Source: Hypomesus transpacificus | Lineage: Eukaryota; Chordata; Actinopteri; Osmeriformes; Osmeridae | Assembly: GCF_021917145.1 (NCBI RefSeq) | Contig: NC_061067.1 | Location: forward strand, 1,052,818 to 1,116,817 | DNA: 64,000 nt | Direction: 5' to 3' | Part shown: positions 23,275 through 35,237 of the stretch, in pieces | Layout of the letters: every line of letters begins with the position of its first letter | How positions within the stretch are numbered: position 1 is the stretch's first letter | Notes under the pieces: generated by a model | Told to the model about the DNA's origin: nothing | Seen by the model: the letters and a program-made list of their open reading frames with translations, nothing else | The model's database searches: none | Program-made: the position numbers and the translations under genes

Positions 23275-23935
23275 TGTGGGGGGACATACACACTGTCGGT
23301 CCATGTGTCATGTCTGTGCATGCACTAGCGCTCAGACCATACCTACATTTACATGTAGACATTTAGCAGACGCTCTTATCCAGAGCGACTTACAGTAAGT
23401 ACAGGGACATTCCCCCCGTGGCAAGTAGGGTGAAGTGCCTTGCCCAAGGACACAACGTCATTTGGCAACCGGCAACCTTCTGATTAATAGGTCGACTCCC
23501 TAACCGCTCAGCCATCTGACCCCCCACGTACCTGTGCTTGAGGTGTGCCTCTAGGTCACAGCGGGGCATGCCGAGGGAGCAGGCAGGGGTCAGAGGGCAG
23601 GACACGGACAGCTTGTCCAGCAGCTTGTGGACCAGGATGCTGGACCTGCGGCACGCCTGCATCTGCAGCCGGGCTCGGTCCAGGGGGCAGAAGTCCCGCT
23701 CCTGCAGGAAGCTGCGCAGGCAGCGGGCGCAGAAGGTGTGTCCGCAAGGCGTGTCCAGGGGCTGGACCAGGGGCTGCAGGCAGATGTGGCACACCAGGTC
23801 GTCGTCCACCTCCAGACGATAGTTGTACAGGTGGTTCTCCCGGGCCCGGTGGATCTGCCCACACTCGGAACACAGGGCTTCCAGGACGGACTCCACCGGC
23901 CCGGCCGGACCCACCTCACAGCCCGGGCTCCCCAT
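16939..23935 (-). CDS. lnx2: LNX2-type RING/PDZ E3 ubiquitin ligase, ten coding exons, complete
   Basis: The LNX family (ligand of Numb protein X) is a set of E3 ligases linked to Numb. Exons: 23935-23532, 20980-20745, 20496-20359, 20259-20060, 19969-19559, 19356-19174, 18883-18706, 18576-18327, 17625-17467 and 17074-16939; sum 2295 nt, 764 aa (human 690). The start ATG is in a GCCATGG context. The C3HC4 RING spans residues 49-86 ([21 protein letters not shown]). NPAF at 203-206 is the Numb-binding-type motif, with LNX2-type NPAF rather than NPAY. Four PDZ domains follow, with carboxylate loops [27 protein letters not shown] and SWGFSIVGG. It ends VVSWPGSLA, close to human. The extra length is mainly low-complexity linker. 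Teleosts have two lnx2 copies; I cannot say which (a or b) this is. Confidence 0.95.
17808..18004 (+). mobile_element. tRNA-headed SINE, copy 3 (lnx2 intron)
   Basis: Forward copy starting TCAGATGGCTGAGTGGTGAG, with B-box-like GGATCGATTCCCCG and body GGCAAGGCACTTCACCCTAC, ending GTCTGCTAAAATGACTAAAT then GTAAATGTAAA. It lies in a lnx2 intron, antisense to the gene. Confidence 0.88.
19005..19130 (+). repeat. Retroelement 3' tail fragment
   Basis: The segment ending TTGAAAGGCGCTTTATACAT followed by TTAATTTACTTACTTA resembles the 3' tails of teleost CR1/L2-like LINEs and their SINEs. It sits in a lnx2 intron and only the tail is recognisable. Confidence 0.4.
20540..20725 (+). repeat. CT-rich microsatellite filling a lnx2 intron
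   Basis: Almost the whole 248-nt lnx2 intron between coding exons 2 and 3 is TCTCTC/TTTCTC repeat followed by a C homopolymer (about 20709-20723). On the lnx2 strand this is a GA-rich intron starting with a G-run. A shorter GAGAGACAGAGA tract lies at 21065-21165 in the preceding intron. Confidence 0.85.
23344..23520 (-). mobile_element. tRNA-headed SINE, copy 4, abutting the lnx2 RING-exon splice donor
   Basis: Same family, same strand as lnx2. Its head begins only a few bases inside the intron that follows the RING exon (donor GTACGT at 23526-23531). The body is missing a few bases around the B box. Confidence 0.85.
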
Positions 23936-26900
23936 GGCTCCTCCACCACCGCTAGGCTTTGGCACGTGTGTATCCAGGGGGAGGCTGTGATGGTGGGGGG
24001 TAGGGGGTGGGGGGGGGGGCGGTAAGGGGGGCGTCCTATCCCATAAGCCTCAGAGGATGTGTGAGTTGTAGAGAGGACAGCCGCCCCCCCAGTTGCCAAG
24101 AGACATCACCCTGCAGGTCAGATACAAGAGGTTAACTGCTTGGAACATACAAGTACTATATTATTCTCATTTGTGTGCCTAGTGTGGATGGATTCACAGC
24201 CTGCTTCTGTTCATGAAGTGATTCCGTGCTTCATCCGTGAGTGTGAGTGAGTGAGACAGAGTGTGTGTGTGTGAGGTGAGAAACAGAGAAGATTGGAGAG
24301 CGTGTGTTTTGTGTGTGTGTGTAGATTATACATCGCTGTTCCTGCTCTTTAATCTGGCAGTGTAATCTCTTTTTTGCTCTCGCATGTTGCAATCTTCCAA
24401 TCCTACAGAGAGGGAATTATCTGGGATTGAGTCAGAGAGGCGCAGCTGAGAGGAAAAAAGGACTGAGAGGAAGAGAGCATGAGAGGAGAGAGGTAGAGAC
24501 TGTGGGAGAGGAGTTGTGCAAGGGGAGTGGGGGGGGAGAGTGACAGCAGAAAGCCATAAAGAAGGGAAAGAAAATAGAGTTGCCGAAGGATAAAGAGAAA
24601 GACTGAGAGAAAGGGAGGGTTAGAGCATTTAAAACAAAAGAAAGGAAGAGAAGGAAAAGAGAGACAGGAGTTATAACAGTTCTAAATATATACTCATCCA
24701 GGCTTGTTAATTTTAGTGCTGCTGAATATCCATGCAAGCACCTTTGCAATTTGTTCCCTTCACTGACCATTTGTCAACATGAAAGAAATTGACAATTTAA
24801 TGTCCTACCTGTCTTCCTTTGAAAACCAGTCCACTCAGGATTCCCTAAGGCTTGGAGTGCTCCTAAGAGCTGTTGCATTGTGTACTAGTCATTTCCACTG
24901 TGTCTCGCATCCAAAGTCACTTAGTCCTCCCCTGCTCTTTCAGCACAGAGCCGCAGAGGAGCACCCAAACAGACAGGACAGCAGGGGGCGCACTTTAGCA
25001 CGCGGCACAGGCGTGAGCCAAGCAGCAACCAGCGACTAGCTACCTGACACTGTCCCTGCCAGGGCCTGCTTCTGTCTCCATGACGACCTGGAGCGTGTTC
25101 ACAGGGGCATTACATTCAGAGAACAGATATGAATGCTGTGTAGCTGGCTGCGCTCTCCGAAGAGTTCCATCTACGCTACACATTCAACGCCCAAGCACGG
25201 CTGGTCACACAGGGTGACAGAGAGCCCCTTCATTTCATCTTTCTGACGGCCGTTTCCATGGCCACAGTGCTTTCAGTGTAGGCCACCTGTCTCCATGACT
25301 ACCTGCTCCCGTCTCCTTGACAACCTGCTTCCGTCTCCTTGACTACGGGTCCTTTTTCCCCCCCAGTCTTCTTAAGTACCTGCTCCTGTCTCAGTGACTG
25401 CCTGCTTCTGTTTCCCTACCCTGCAGCTGGACATGAATTACTCATGAGGACACAAGTCTCCTCTGTTCCCATAACAAAGCTCTGACATCACACACGCACA
25501 GTCTTCGATGTGCATCCTCCCGCTTGCACGCACACACACATATTCTGGGTTGAGTTGATGTGTATGCAATCAATGAGTTACTTTGCTACTCTGCCAGCAC
25601 TTTACAATATGGAGCCTGCAGCAACAGAAGCACTTAAATCTAAACCCGTTTTCTTTTCTTTTTTTTTACATCCTTGGACTGAGTACCTCATTCAGATTCC
25701 ATTACATGTAGCATTTTAAGAATAGCAATGTTTAGTATTTTTTATGCAGTACAAGACGTCTGTTTTCCTTTCATCTGTGTGTTTGTTTGTATGCATCTTT
25801 TAACTGTGTCTTACCAAATGCTCCAAGACCACAGTGTTATTGTCACTGCATCCATAGACTTCTATATGGATACACTGCTAGGCCTAGTGTCTGTCTATGT
25901 CGTGATCATAGCCTTTTTCCCAATACACATAACGCATTAAGGGGACAACTGTTCCATTCGAAACAAAATGAATCATATTAAGCCAGCCGAAAACAATCGA
26001 TGAAGCATGTCAACGTGTAAGAAATGATCCTTTTGCCATTAATACCATTTTAGTATAAGCGGTTATGTAGCTTGCACTGAGCATGCATGTGTTTTTCACA
26101 AATGCATTGTCAAACGCAAATCATCCAATAATCAATAACAAATTATACACTGACAGCATTTAAACGCAGACAGACTTACAATGACACAAACAGAGATTTT
26201 ATTGCTAAAACATCCGCATCATTTTAAATATTGACACAGGCTTCAGTGAATTACGGATTAAGCGAATGCCATTGTCCTGTCTGAATACAACATGGCAACA
26301 TGACAGCAATGTATAGCGTAAATATTGAGTATATTTTCTGTTCATTTGCCAGCCAGCTTTGTGTCTGTCTGGTTGTCTAATTCGCCCCCTTCCTCTAGGA
26401 GCTGCGGATAGGGATAAATAATGGACAACAGCTATTTCGAGAGAAAATTGCATTTTGTGACATTGTCCACGTACAAGCAGAATATGTGCATTGCATTACC
26501 TACTCCTGCTTCTCCTTCGTGCCGTTAATTCCGGCCCCGGGAGGGCACAATTAGCTACGGAACCTCAATCACACAATCACCGCAACGAACCGTTCCGCAG
26601 CCGCATGTAAACGCCCCCGTGTCGTTCTAGATGGATGTGCCGCCCATCGCTCCGTTCTGGCTGTCCGTCAAAGAGATGAGGAGGGGTCTAGCCCCGAGGA
26701 CCACATACAAATGTATGGGTGACCAATATAATGCCTTATATAAAAATACAGAACATTTCAAATATAAAAAGCATATTGCAATGAGGAGGCAAAAATAACA
26801 TAATATCACCCTACATTGTATAAGTGAATGTACATTTTTTTCTTTCTGTGAATATTTTTGCTAGAAATAATTTACTTTGGGGGATTGTACGGCATTGCAA

Positions 26901-27013
26901 AGAGAGGAAGGCCTCTTCCGTAGGCCCTTTCGGCTTTGACAGATAGCGACAAGGAAGTAAATCTAACACATCTTTTGTAACAGTTTTGTGCATTTTCTTG
27001 AACGCTGTACACC
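23936..27013. other. lnx2-polr1d intergenic region without a recognised gene
   Basis: The two genes are divergent across 3.1 kb. The lnx2 5' UTR and any non-coding first exon must lie here, but I cannot place them. A G-run (24008-24019), purine-rich sequence (24420-24670) and AT-rich sequence are present. No open frame resembles a known protein. Confidence 0.55.
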
Positions 27014-28476
27014 ATGGCAGAAGATACAGAATTGGAGAAGTATACATTTATTTATTCCACAATCTAAATGATTATATAGTGAAAATTATGTCCGAAGAGC
27101 GGCTATGCTAACATTTGCTATTTAAGTAGGCTACGTATTATGGCAACTGAATCTGCAATACAAGTGTGCTTGTGTATGTGTATATATACGTGTGCTGGTT
27201 TTGAAAGAGAATGGTGTAAATGTTGTGGGTATGTGCGTAGAATGTTCTCTATCTGCTAATGGCTCTGGAGATAAGTTGGCAGCAATACATATGCTTCGTG
27301 TGCCAGTGTTTTCATTGCACATTTGTGTATGCTTGGTCAAAGGTCAGGTAGCTATAACAATTGCTTTCTTCTTGGACTAAGTTGACTAGCAGCTCAGGTC
27401 AACTCGGGACAGGCTGGCACTTGTTCAACGGAACATTAGTGATTGACACACTCCGCCTATTTATGCCTTGCCTCACTCTACGTTTAGTTTTAACTTGATT
27501 AAAGTAACTTTTATTGATAAACGTTTTGATACTGCCTTTTCCAGTTCTCTTGATTTACCTCTGTTTCCCTGTGTTCACCAACTTCTCATTTCCTTAACCA
27601 ATTGAAGACCATATATTTCTCTCAATATTTCTTCATTGCTCCCTCTCCTAATCGTTTAGTGTGTTGTGTTTATGTGACAGACGGGCAGTGGAGGAGTTAC
27701 TGAATGAGGCCAACAGAGCTCGGGTACGAGCGGAGACCATGGGCCCGGCAGGCTGGTGAGTGGGATGAAAATGGCACTCAAGCATGCTTTTATGGATTTA
27801 GTTTATATAGGACTTTACAGTCTGTTACCTAGTTTGTGAACTAAAACCTCTGCATTTTTTTAAATGTTTCCTAGTGGAAGCATTTATCCAACTTGTACAC
27901 CTCAGCCATTTCTTTGCGTCAGACAGATATAGGATGTTTCTGGCTTTGTGTTCGTGACTTGGTTACTTTACTAACTTGGTATAACTAAATAATAGCCAAT
28001 GTTGTGGTTCCATCAGGATGAAGTGTCCTCTACGAAGCACCAACAAGCGCTTCCTTCTCAACACCCTCCGCAATTCCTGTTCGCAACAGCGTCGCCACTC
28101 CAGCTCGCCGTCGCGTGAGGGTCAAAGGTCAAAGAGCACGGCCCCCAGGAGAACCCCGCCTGCGGATCCCAGAGCCGACGGCGACCGTGTGGACCGGAGG
28201 AACAGCAGTTACCAACTCAAAGACAGAGAAGACAAACAGAAAGACTGCCGCTATCACCATACAGAGGCTCTTCCTGAAACACACACTAAAGAACCTCCAT
28301 CTGAGGGAACTTCATCCCAGAGAAGTCGTCACGTGTCCAGGGATTGCAGTGACTCTCACGGTGGTGTCTACTCCGCCCACTCTAACCGATCCTCCCGGTC
28401 AGGCCACGCCTCTAAGGGCAGGCGGTCCCGGTCGCCAGTCAGGGACTCGCCTCGTGGGAGGGGCCATCGCTTCTGA
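27014..28476 (+). CDS. polr1d: POLR1D 'isoform 2'-type protein (not the RPAC2 polymerase subunit), three coding exons
   Basis: Exons 27014-27039, 27681-27755 and 28017-28476 join to 561 nt (186 aa). The start MAEDTELEKRAVEELLNEAN and the next block RAETMGPAGWMKCPL plus STNKRFLLNTLRN match human POLR1D isoform 2 (MEEDQELERKAIEELLKEAK; RAETMGPMGWMKCPLASTNK). UniProt treats that product as a protein separate from RPAC2. The exon junctions fall where the homology requires and use GT-AG sites. The C-terminal half is Ser/Arg/His-rich and disordered-looking, longer than in human (122 aa). The RPAC2 core, with its HTLGNSLR motif, shared by RNA polymerases I and III and joined to the same first exon in human, is not visible in the window. 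Function of the isoform 2 protein is unknown to me. Confidence 0.85.
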
Positions 28477-31476
28477 CATCACTTTTCACTCTGCCAGGTT
28501 TCTCCAGAAGGGCATATTCCGTCTCACACATGGACAAGTTTGACTGACTTGGGGCAGAATGCAGGCATACAGACCAATTCACTGGCAGAGAGATCAAATA
28601 CAGGAAGAAAAGATTAATTGAGACAGGAGAATGAGAAGGAGGTATAGGGGGAACATTCACCTTCTATGTCTCAGGAAAGCACCTAAACATTTAATGGATA
28701 AATACTGTTCCACTTTCTTTTTTTTTTTTTTTTTTTACAAATGTTCTCTTATTAGATATATTTAAATACAGTTGGACTGGTGGTTTTAAGATATCTTTAA
28801 ATGATTTGTTGCGTAAAGCCAAGTCAACAGTAAACAGGAAGCAAACAGTTTAAGGGTCCGGTGTTTTAATGTGTATTTCATATTACATGTTAAAATAATT
28901 GTATCATATTAGGACACAGTGCATAGTGAGTTCCTTAGTTTTCTCATATATTTTTTAAGAAACATTTTTTATGTTTTTTGATAAATTGTTACAAGACCCT
29001 AAAAAGGTTAATAGCACTTATTTAGGAGCCTACTTTTTCTCATTTTGTTGTTGTGCAGTAATGTTTTAGGGATTTGTAGTAATTTTACACAATTACACAG
29101 TTGCTTGAAAATGGTTTCAGGAATTTTTTCTTAACCTAAAACGAGTTTGATTTAAATTATAAAGTCGTTAGCATTCTTTTGTCATTACTAGCCGTTAGTA
29201 ATGTTTACATAAGCTATGGCTGTCGCCAGTAGGTAAGCAGTTTTATCATGTCTCCCTCTTTTTGACATCTATATGCACTTTATCAGAAACGGCTTTGTTT
29301 TTGAATAAGGAGAATAATGTGCCGTATCATTGGCACTCCTTAGTACCTTTTTATTGCGGTGATGAAAAAACTTTGGACGATTTCATAAAAATAACATGTT
29401 CACGTCAAATACTGTTAGGCCGACTTGTCAATACTTAAATCTGGGGCCTTTTGCTTGCATATAAAATAATCCTGTAATTGTTTGTGTTCGTGTTGGCATT
29501 GCCTTATTCAATAAATGTGTTTAGAATTGTGGACAATTATTCCAAGGAACTAGTGTTACTATTAAAGACCACTGCTTCGGCCTATTTAAAAGGTCAAAAT
29601 CAATCACAGTTTTTGTGAGTTAGGTTGGTAAAAAGTCTGCAGTAACAGGTGGACGTTTACTCAAGCGTTCTAAGTTATTTTCCCGCTATCGTTTTTTTCC
29701 CCCATCTGTTTAACATTTCCATTTGGCTATTCGTCTGTCAATGAACCTACTTTTGACCCTTTACCATTTAATTGCAGCCTATCGAGAGTCCTTATAGACC
29801 ATTTAATTGCAAGCCCTTTGTTGAATTACGTTTGATACCATATAATAGGCGTAGATGTCCGTTGAGTGTCGACCAACGCCACATTATTTTTCACTTATAA
29901 CCATTAGGCCTACGAAAATGTCTGTGCCTGAATAGTCTAAATTGCGTTTTACGCAGTTACGCTTCATAAACCCCGTTGTGCGTCTCCGTAGGAGGGAATA
30001 GCTCGGGTTAACCGTTTCCTTCCTCTTTCAAACGAAGATCAAATATAAACACCATTAAGCGACATAACATGCACTGATTTGAATGAAATTGGTTTACTTG
30101 AACTTTATAACAGGGCTGAGTGCTCCATTAAGATACTAGAAGCCTTATGCACTTGAAGAACTCCGTGCAAATAGTGATCTTGCCAGTCATTTTAGCATAT
30201 AAAGAGAAATATGCTAGTTTCATAGTCACGCTATAAAATGCGGTCGATGAATGGGCTGATACAGTACTCCATAAAACAGGATTATTTTAGAACAGGCAAA
30301 AGCAAAGCAACTTCTCATCAAAATTAAAATGTAAGAATATTGTTTCTGACAATCCCCACATGGGCCATGATTGGTGTGTTAAAGGAATTCATGCGTTCAC
30401 GGGTTGGAAAGGCAGACGTGTTCCAGGCGCGATGCTTAGGCCTACTAATTGAGTTCTGTTCCTCACTCCATGATAATTGGTTTACATCGTCTCACTCTCC
30501 TTTAACGCGAGGAGTGTTGTTAAATGGCCCGAAAACTGGTCAGCCTAATGACCAGCAAACAACGAAGGAGAGTGGTCGGTTAAGCGCCCGTCTACTATTT
30601 GAACAACCAGGGACCCGTTTAAATGGTGTTAAATGAGGCATTTACAGAACTGTAATGGACAGAGTTTAGCAGTCACAAAGTTGAGGTTTCAATTGGAGAG
30701 CAACTTAAATGCGGCTTAGATATAGTACGAATGCTCGTTCACGTTCTCTGTCCCGCCACCCAACATCTCTGTGTCTAGTATCCAAGACAACCCTCTCACC
30801 ATCCAAGTCTCTTATCTCAAGGGTCAGCCAATTCTGGTGCCCATATCCATATGTGGTTATCGATTTTCCCTTTCAGTCACAGGTCTATATTGACAATAGG
30901 TGCCCATATACGTGCTCAATTGGTGCATTGTTCAACGCCACAGAAATTGCATTTGTCCCATTATTCCTTTCTTTCATCCATGATTATACATCCAGAAGTC
31001 ACACTGTTTGCGTTCATTCTATGCATGTCGCAGTCTCGCTGATAAGGTCCCCAATGGCATTAGCCTCTCTTCGCAGACACAGATAGGGTCCTGTGGATTC
31101 CCCTGCTCACCTGTTGCATTGGAGTTGAGAACAGGTGGATCTCAGAGACTCGATGGCAAACAATGAGTTATTTACCGAGGGCATTGATTTACGCATCGGT
31201 CAATTCTGTTCAATTATTGGTGGACCACGCAGCAGCAGCAGCAGCAGCCAAGGAGACGCAGAGTTACCAGCGACAAGTTATCCGTTTTGTGTAAACATTG
31301 AAACCAATGGCTTAGGTGCAGCGGGGTCACATGGTAACAGTGACACACCTGTTGGGGGCCTATAGCGGCGCCAGACTCAGGCAGCAGTACAGGTAGAGCA
31401 AAAGGTTCACGCCGTGGCAGGGCACAGCAGATAGATGTGCGGGAAAACCACTGGATAGCCTCGGCTCTTGGCAGTC
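28477..31476. other. polr1d-type 3' UTR and pdx1 upstream region
   Basis: The likely 3' UTR of the polr1d-type gene runs to an AATAAA at 29510-29515. The rest is AT-rich, non-coding DNA upstream of pdx1, where other vertebrates keep pdx1 enhancers. Homeodomain-like TTAATTG elements occur, including a direct pair of ACCATTTAATTGCA at 29763-29776 and 29798-29811. FOXA-like TTTAC elements occur at about 29656, 30092 and 30480, and a short CAG repeat at about 31230-31248. No GSX1 homeobox exon is present. Confidence 0.55.
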
Positions 31477-33845
31477 ATGAATCGAGAAGAGCACTATTAC
31501 GCCTCAGCGCAGCTGTTCAAAGACCCTTGCGCCTTCCAGCGACCCCAGAGCGAGGACTACAATCACAGTCCGCCACCATGTCTCTACATGGGCAGACAGG
31601 CCCAGTCCATCTACACTACGCCGACCATAGGCGTTTTGGAGCAGGCGAGCATTCCTGACATTGGTCCTTACAGCATGCCCATGCGGGACGATCCGGGATT
31701 ACCCCAGCTCCACCATCCTCAGACGCCCCACCAGGCTCTTACTACGTCAAGTGCTTATGGAGAGCCCGGGGACCTGGCTCTATGTGGCGATAGAAACCGA
31801 TACCACCTCCCTTTCCCTTGGATGAAAACTACCAAGTCTCACGCACACACCTGGAAAGGACAATGGCCAGGTAATGTCTATATTCAGTTGATATTCTTCA
31901 TATCTGTAGAGAGAATACAACTTGTTAAATAACAAATAAAAACATGTTTTATAACTTTAACCCTGATCTAGACAATGTGTTGGAGACGGATCTCAATTTA
32001 AGGTTAAATGATTAGGTATTGTTTAATCGGACAACTCATCGTAACAGCCTGATAATAGATTAACACTTAGTAATGAAACCATTTTGTTTCTGAATGTAAT
32101 TTTTTGGAACATGTTTAACGTGTTTGTGGATGTAGCTTATGTCTTTAAATTCTATTGAAAGCCAAAACTTTCACTACAGATTTTGTGAGATTGGGATCAA
32201 ATCAGTTCACTTGGAGGTAAATTATGTCAGTTGTATATGATATTAGCCTCCAAAATCGAATAACTGTATTGCCCAGATTTGCCATGGACTATTGCTCACT
32301 AAAGCATTTGACAAATGTCGATTCAAACTGTCTACATTCTTCCTTGATTTGTCACTATCACTTGAAATAGTTGAGCCAACTAACCAACCATGAATGTTAG
32401 AAATTATAGTATTTTTTACGTGATACCAGGTTATATTAAGATATATGTTATATATTTATTTATTGTATTGTGCAGTTTAGTTGTTTTGATGCGGCCATTT
32501 TGAGGTCTGTCATCTGAAGGCCTTTTTAAAACCAAACTTTCTAAACTTAACTAAATCTTAAGTTTCTTTTCTAAAAGTTACGTCACAGCCACAAAACCAA
32601 AATTATTTCGGATCTGTAGTAGAAATAAAAGGACTGCTTGTAAAATCCATGCACAAAATATGCTATCATCTTAATGTAAAAACAAAAGAACATAAAGAAT
32701 AGACATGACATGAAAAATTATTGTTATTTTTTTAAATTATTATTTCAATTTAAGATTCTAGAATTGGTAGGGTATAAATGGCAAAAGTAGCCTAGCCTAA
32801 AAATACATTTTGGAAGACAACAAAATATAAAATTACACTGGAATGCACAACATACCTAATGGGCATGATGTGGACCGCATTCTTCAAACAAGATGCCAAG
32901 CATTTATAAGGCAAACTTATAAAATAAATCTTCTGTGAAATTCACATTCACCCCATGTTTCATGATTACATGATACATTACATGATTTGAAGTTAAGGAT
33001 AGGGAGACCTCTGGAATTCTCAGTTAAAGTGATCGAGCATTTTAAAAACACATAACTACTATCAATATTAAGTTATACAAGTATTTTTCTTTTTCAGCAT
33101 CACCTACTTGCTATTTTCTCCAAGAATTGATCTAAGCAAATTATTTAGCCTACAGAAAACTTTTAGGATGGTGGTTTAGGATTGTTTTGCATATATTTCC
33201 AAGTTCAATATTGTTGACACTCTGTAAACATGTATGTGTGTACTTCACTGTAAACCCCCAATTTTTCTTTCACCATAAAAATCAAGCCTCTCCCATCCCT
33301 GGCTGTACACAACATTTGTTATTCAACCAAAACCCACAGTCGCACAACAAAAGTCTTTAAAGGTCTTTTGGGGCAATCAAGTGTCCAATATGTATTCCCT
33401 TGCCTTCCTCTATTCCTTCTCACCCACTTTCTCCTCCACTCTCTTTCCTTTTCTCCCAGGGCCTTATATGATGGAGACAGAAGAGAACAAGCGCACACGG
33501 ACAGCGTACACGCGCGCACAGCTGCTGGAGCTGGAGAAAGAGTTTCTCTTCAACAAGTACATTTCCCGACCACGTAGGGTGGAACTGGCTCTGACCCTGA
33601 GCCTCACCGAGCGACACATAAAGATCTGGTTTCAGAACAGGAGAATGAAGTGGAAGAAGGAAGAGGACAAGAAGCGGGTGCGAGGGATGGACCCTGACCA
33701 GGATTCCTCCATCACCTCTGGGGATCTGAAGGACGAGGCCAGCCTCGGGGTCACCATGGGAGCCTCCTCCACCGCTGCTCCCAACACCTCTCCCTCCTCG
33801 CCCCTACACAGTCGTACTCACCCAGGCTCCAGAGACCAAGCCTAG
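31477..33845 (+). CDS. pdx1: PDX1 ParaHox homeodomain transcription factor, two exons, complete
   Basis: PDX1 specifies pancreas and anterior duodenum and regulates insulin in beta cells. Exons 31477-31870 and 33460-33845 give 780 nt, 259 aa (human 283). The N-terminus [20 protein letters not shown] is PDX1-specific. The PBX-interacting pentapeptide FPWMK is at residues 113-117. The homeodomain (about 141-200) reads [20 protein letters not shown], then [13 protein letters not shown], and a recognition helix [17 protein letters not shown] with the His that marks PDX1. Helix 2 has LTLSLTE where mammals have VMLNLTE, a small divergence. An AATAAA lies at 34171-34176. urad is convergent 0.75 kb downstream, and no cdx gene intervenes. 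Confidence 0.98.
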
Positions 33846-34592
33846 CTTCAGAAAAGATTACTGGGAGAGTGGCACTTATTCTGTAAACTAACAAACAGCA
33901 AATGTATGGAACACCATGATCTACAGGGACATATTCTGGAATTTTATCATCCTAAAGACTGAATTCTTGACTCACATCTTTTTTTTTTTTTGCTGAGAAT
34001 CTGGTGGACACCAAGAGACAATTACAGTACATACAGTGAAGCCACATTGGGCCATGACTGTTCCCTGCCACCTCACATCATGTCCAGCAGAGGGCAGCAT
34101 CAGTGTACTCCACTGAGGACCCCCTCAGGGTTTTACTGATTGCAATACATGCAGCAAGAGCTACTGTTTTAATAAACAAAATGCACTTCATGTATAAGAC
34201 TTTATTAACATGCTCTGAATTGTACAATCATGTTTAATTTATGTATAGTGTATAAATACTGGCAGTGCACAGAGCCATGTTAATCAACTGGGCCTCTGTT
34301 GTAGAGAAATTCTTAACAAAAACAAGACATCATAACTTTTAGGTTATCATTGTGGTGTATAGGTGTTGTAAATATGAATAGGCGTCTACAGCGATGTTTA
34401 GGCAAATGGTTATATCAATTATGTAATACCAAAAAACGATAAAATGTGCCTTTTTATCATGTAGGCTAATAAAAATGAATACAACATTCATGGATCAATT
34501 AATTCTCAAATTGTAGAGTAATTCACATGCATTGCAAGTCTAGGCTATTCAGCCACCTTGAAACATGACAAACGAGCCTGTCTACTTTGCAG
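33846..34592. other. pdx1-urad convergent intergenic, 3' UTRs only
   Basis: pdx1 3' UTR sequence runs to AATAAA at 34171-34176. A minus-strand AATAAA at 34201-34206 could end urad, so the two transcripts would meet tail to tail and overlap slightly. In human CDX2 separates these two genes; no CDX homeobox is present here. Confidence 0.5.
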
Positions 34593-35237
34593 TCACAACT
34601 TGTTGGGCAGGTCATGCAGCATCAGGGTTTTCAAACGCAAGTGACAAATCTTTTTCACCTCCTCAATGGCACCAGCCAACTCCACTGCGCGGTCGTTCTT
34701 TAGGCGCTCTGAAAGCTCGCGCAGGATGGTCGCCTTGTTGTTCATGCGAGCACATATCACAAATGGGAATCCGAATCGCAGTTTATATTCTATGTTGAGG
34801 CGCGCCATGTGCGAGATCTCTGCCGCGTCCAGAGTGTCAAGCCCAGCATGGCCCTGTTCCTCTCGCGACTCTTCGGTCAGAGTGCCGCTCTGGAGATCCC
34901 TTCCCGCGAGGTCAGGATGACATCTGAGAATTCCTTCTTTACCTGGACACAAAAGTGATGTTTAGTACTACTACTATTCCACAGGAAATACATTTCATTT
35001 GTAAAATAAACACAAAATAGGCTACATGATTAAATTGCTTATTAAATCAAGGCCTAGCCTACCTGATTCGGGGAGGGCCTCGATAAATTCATTAATAGAG
35101 ACTTCCATGTCCAAGAGACTCGCAAATGGACGTCTTGACCACACTGCGGCAACTATTATTGGGCATTTTTCAACCACGTTCCCAAACACGTCCACAAAAT
35201 CCTCATATGACAGAGCATTAACCGCACCGATTTTCAT
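34593..35237 (-). CDS. urad: OHCU decarboxylase (urate degradation), two exons, complete
   Basis: URAD converts 2-oxo-4-hydroxy-4-carboxy-5-ureidoimidazoline to (S)-allantoin, the last step after uricase and HIU hydrolase. Exons 35237-35063 and 34942-34593 give 525 nt, 174 aa (human 173). The ATG encoding MKIGAVNALSYEDFVDVFGN aligns with the human start. The HPDLAG motif puts His at residue 67; Glu87 and Arg161 also fall at the positions known to be catalytic in the zebrafish enzyme, so the enzyme should be active. The C-terminal tripeptide NKL resembles a peroxisomal PTS1 signal, which fits a peroxisomal urate pathway. It lies between pdx1 and flt3, as in human. Confidence 0.95.

Noticed and set aside
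24779-25039. 86-aa open frame upstream of lnx2
   Set aside because: No homology, no Kozak or splice support, lies in the divergent intergenic region.
31135-31365. 76-aa open frame with a Ser-repeat just upstream of pdx1
   Set aside because: Its serine run comes from a short CAG repeat; it more likely lies in the pdx1 5' flank or UTR, with no evidence of translation.
28477-31476. Searched for RPAC2 (HTLGNSLR) and GSX1 homeobox exons
   Set aside because: No open frame carries these motifs; the only longer frames (30340-30636, 30709-31086) match nothing I know and lack splice context.
34565-34920. Plus-strand open frames across urad
   Set aside because: They are antisense shadows of the urad coding exon.
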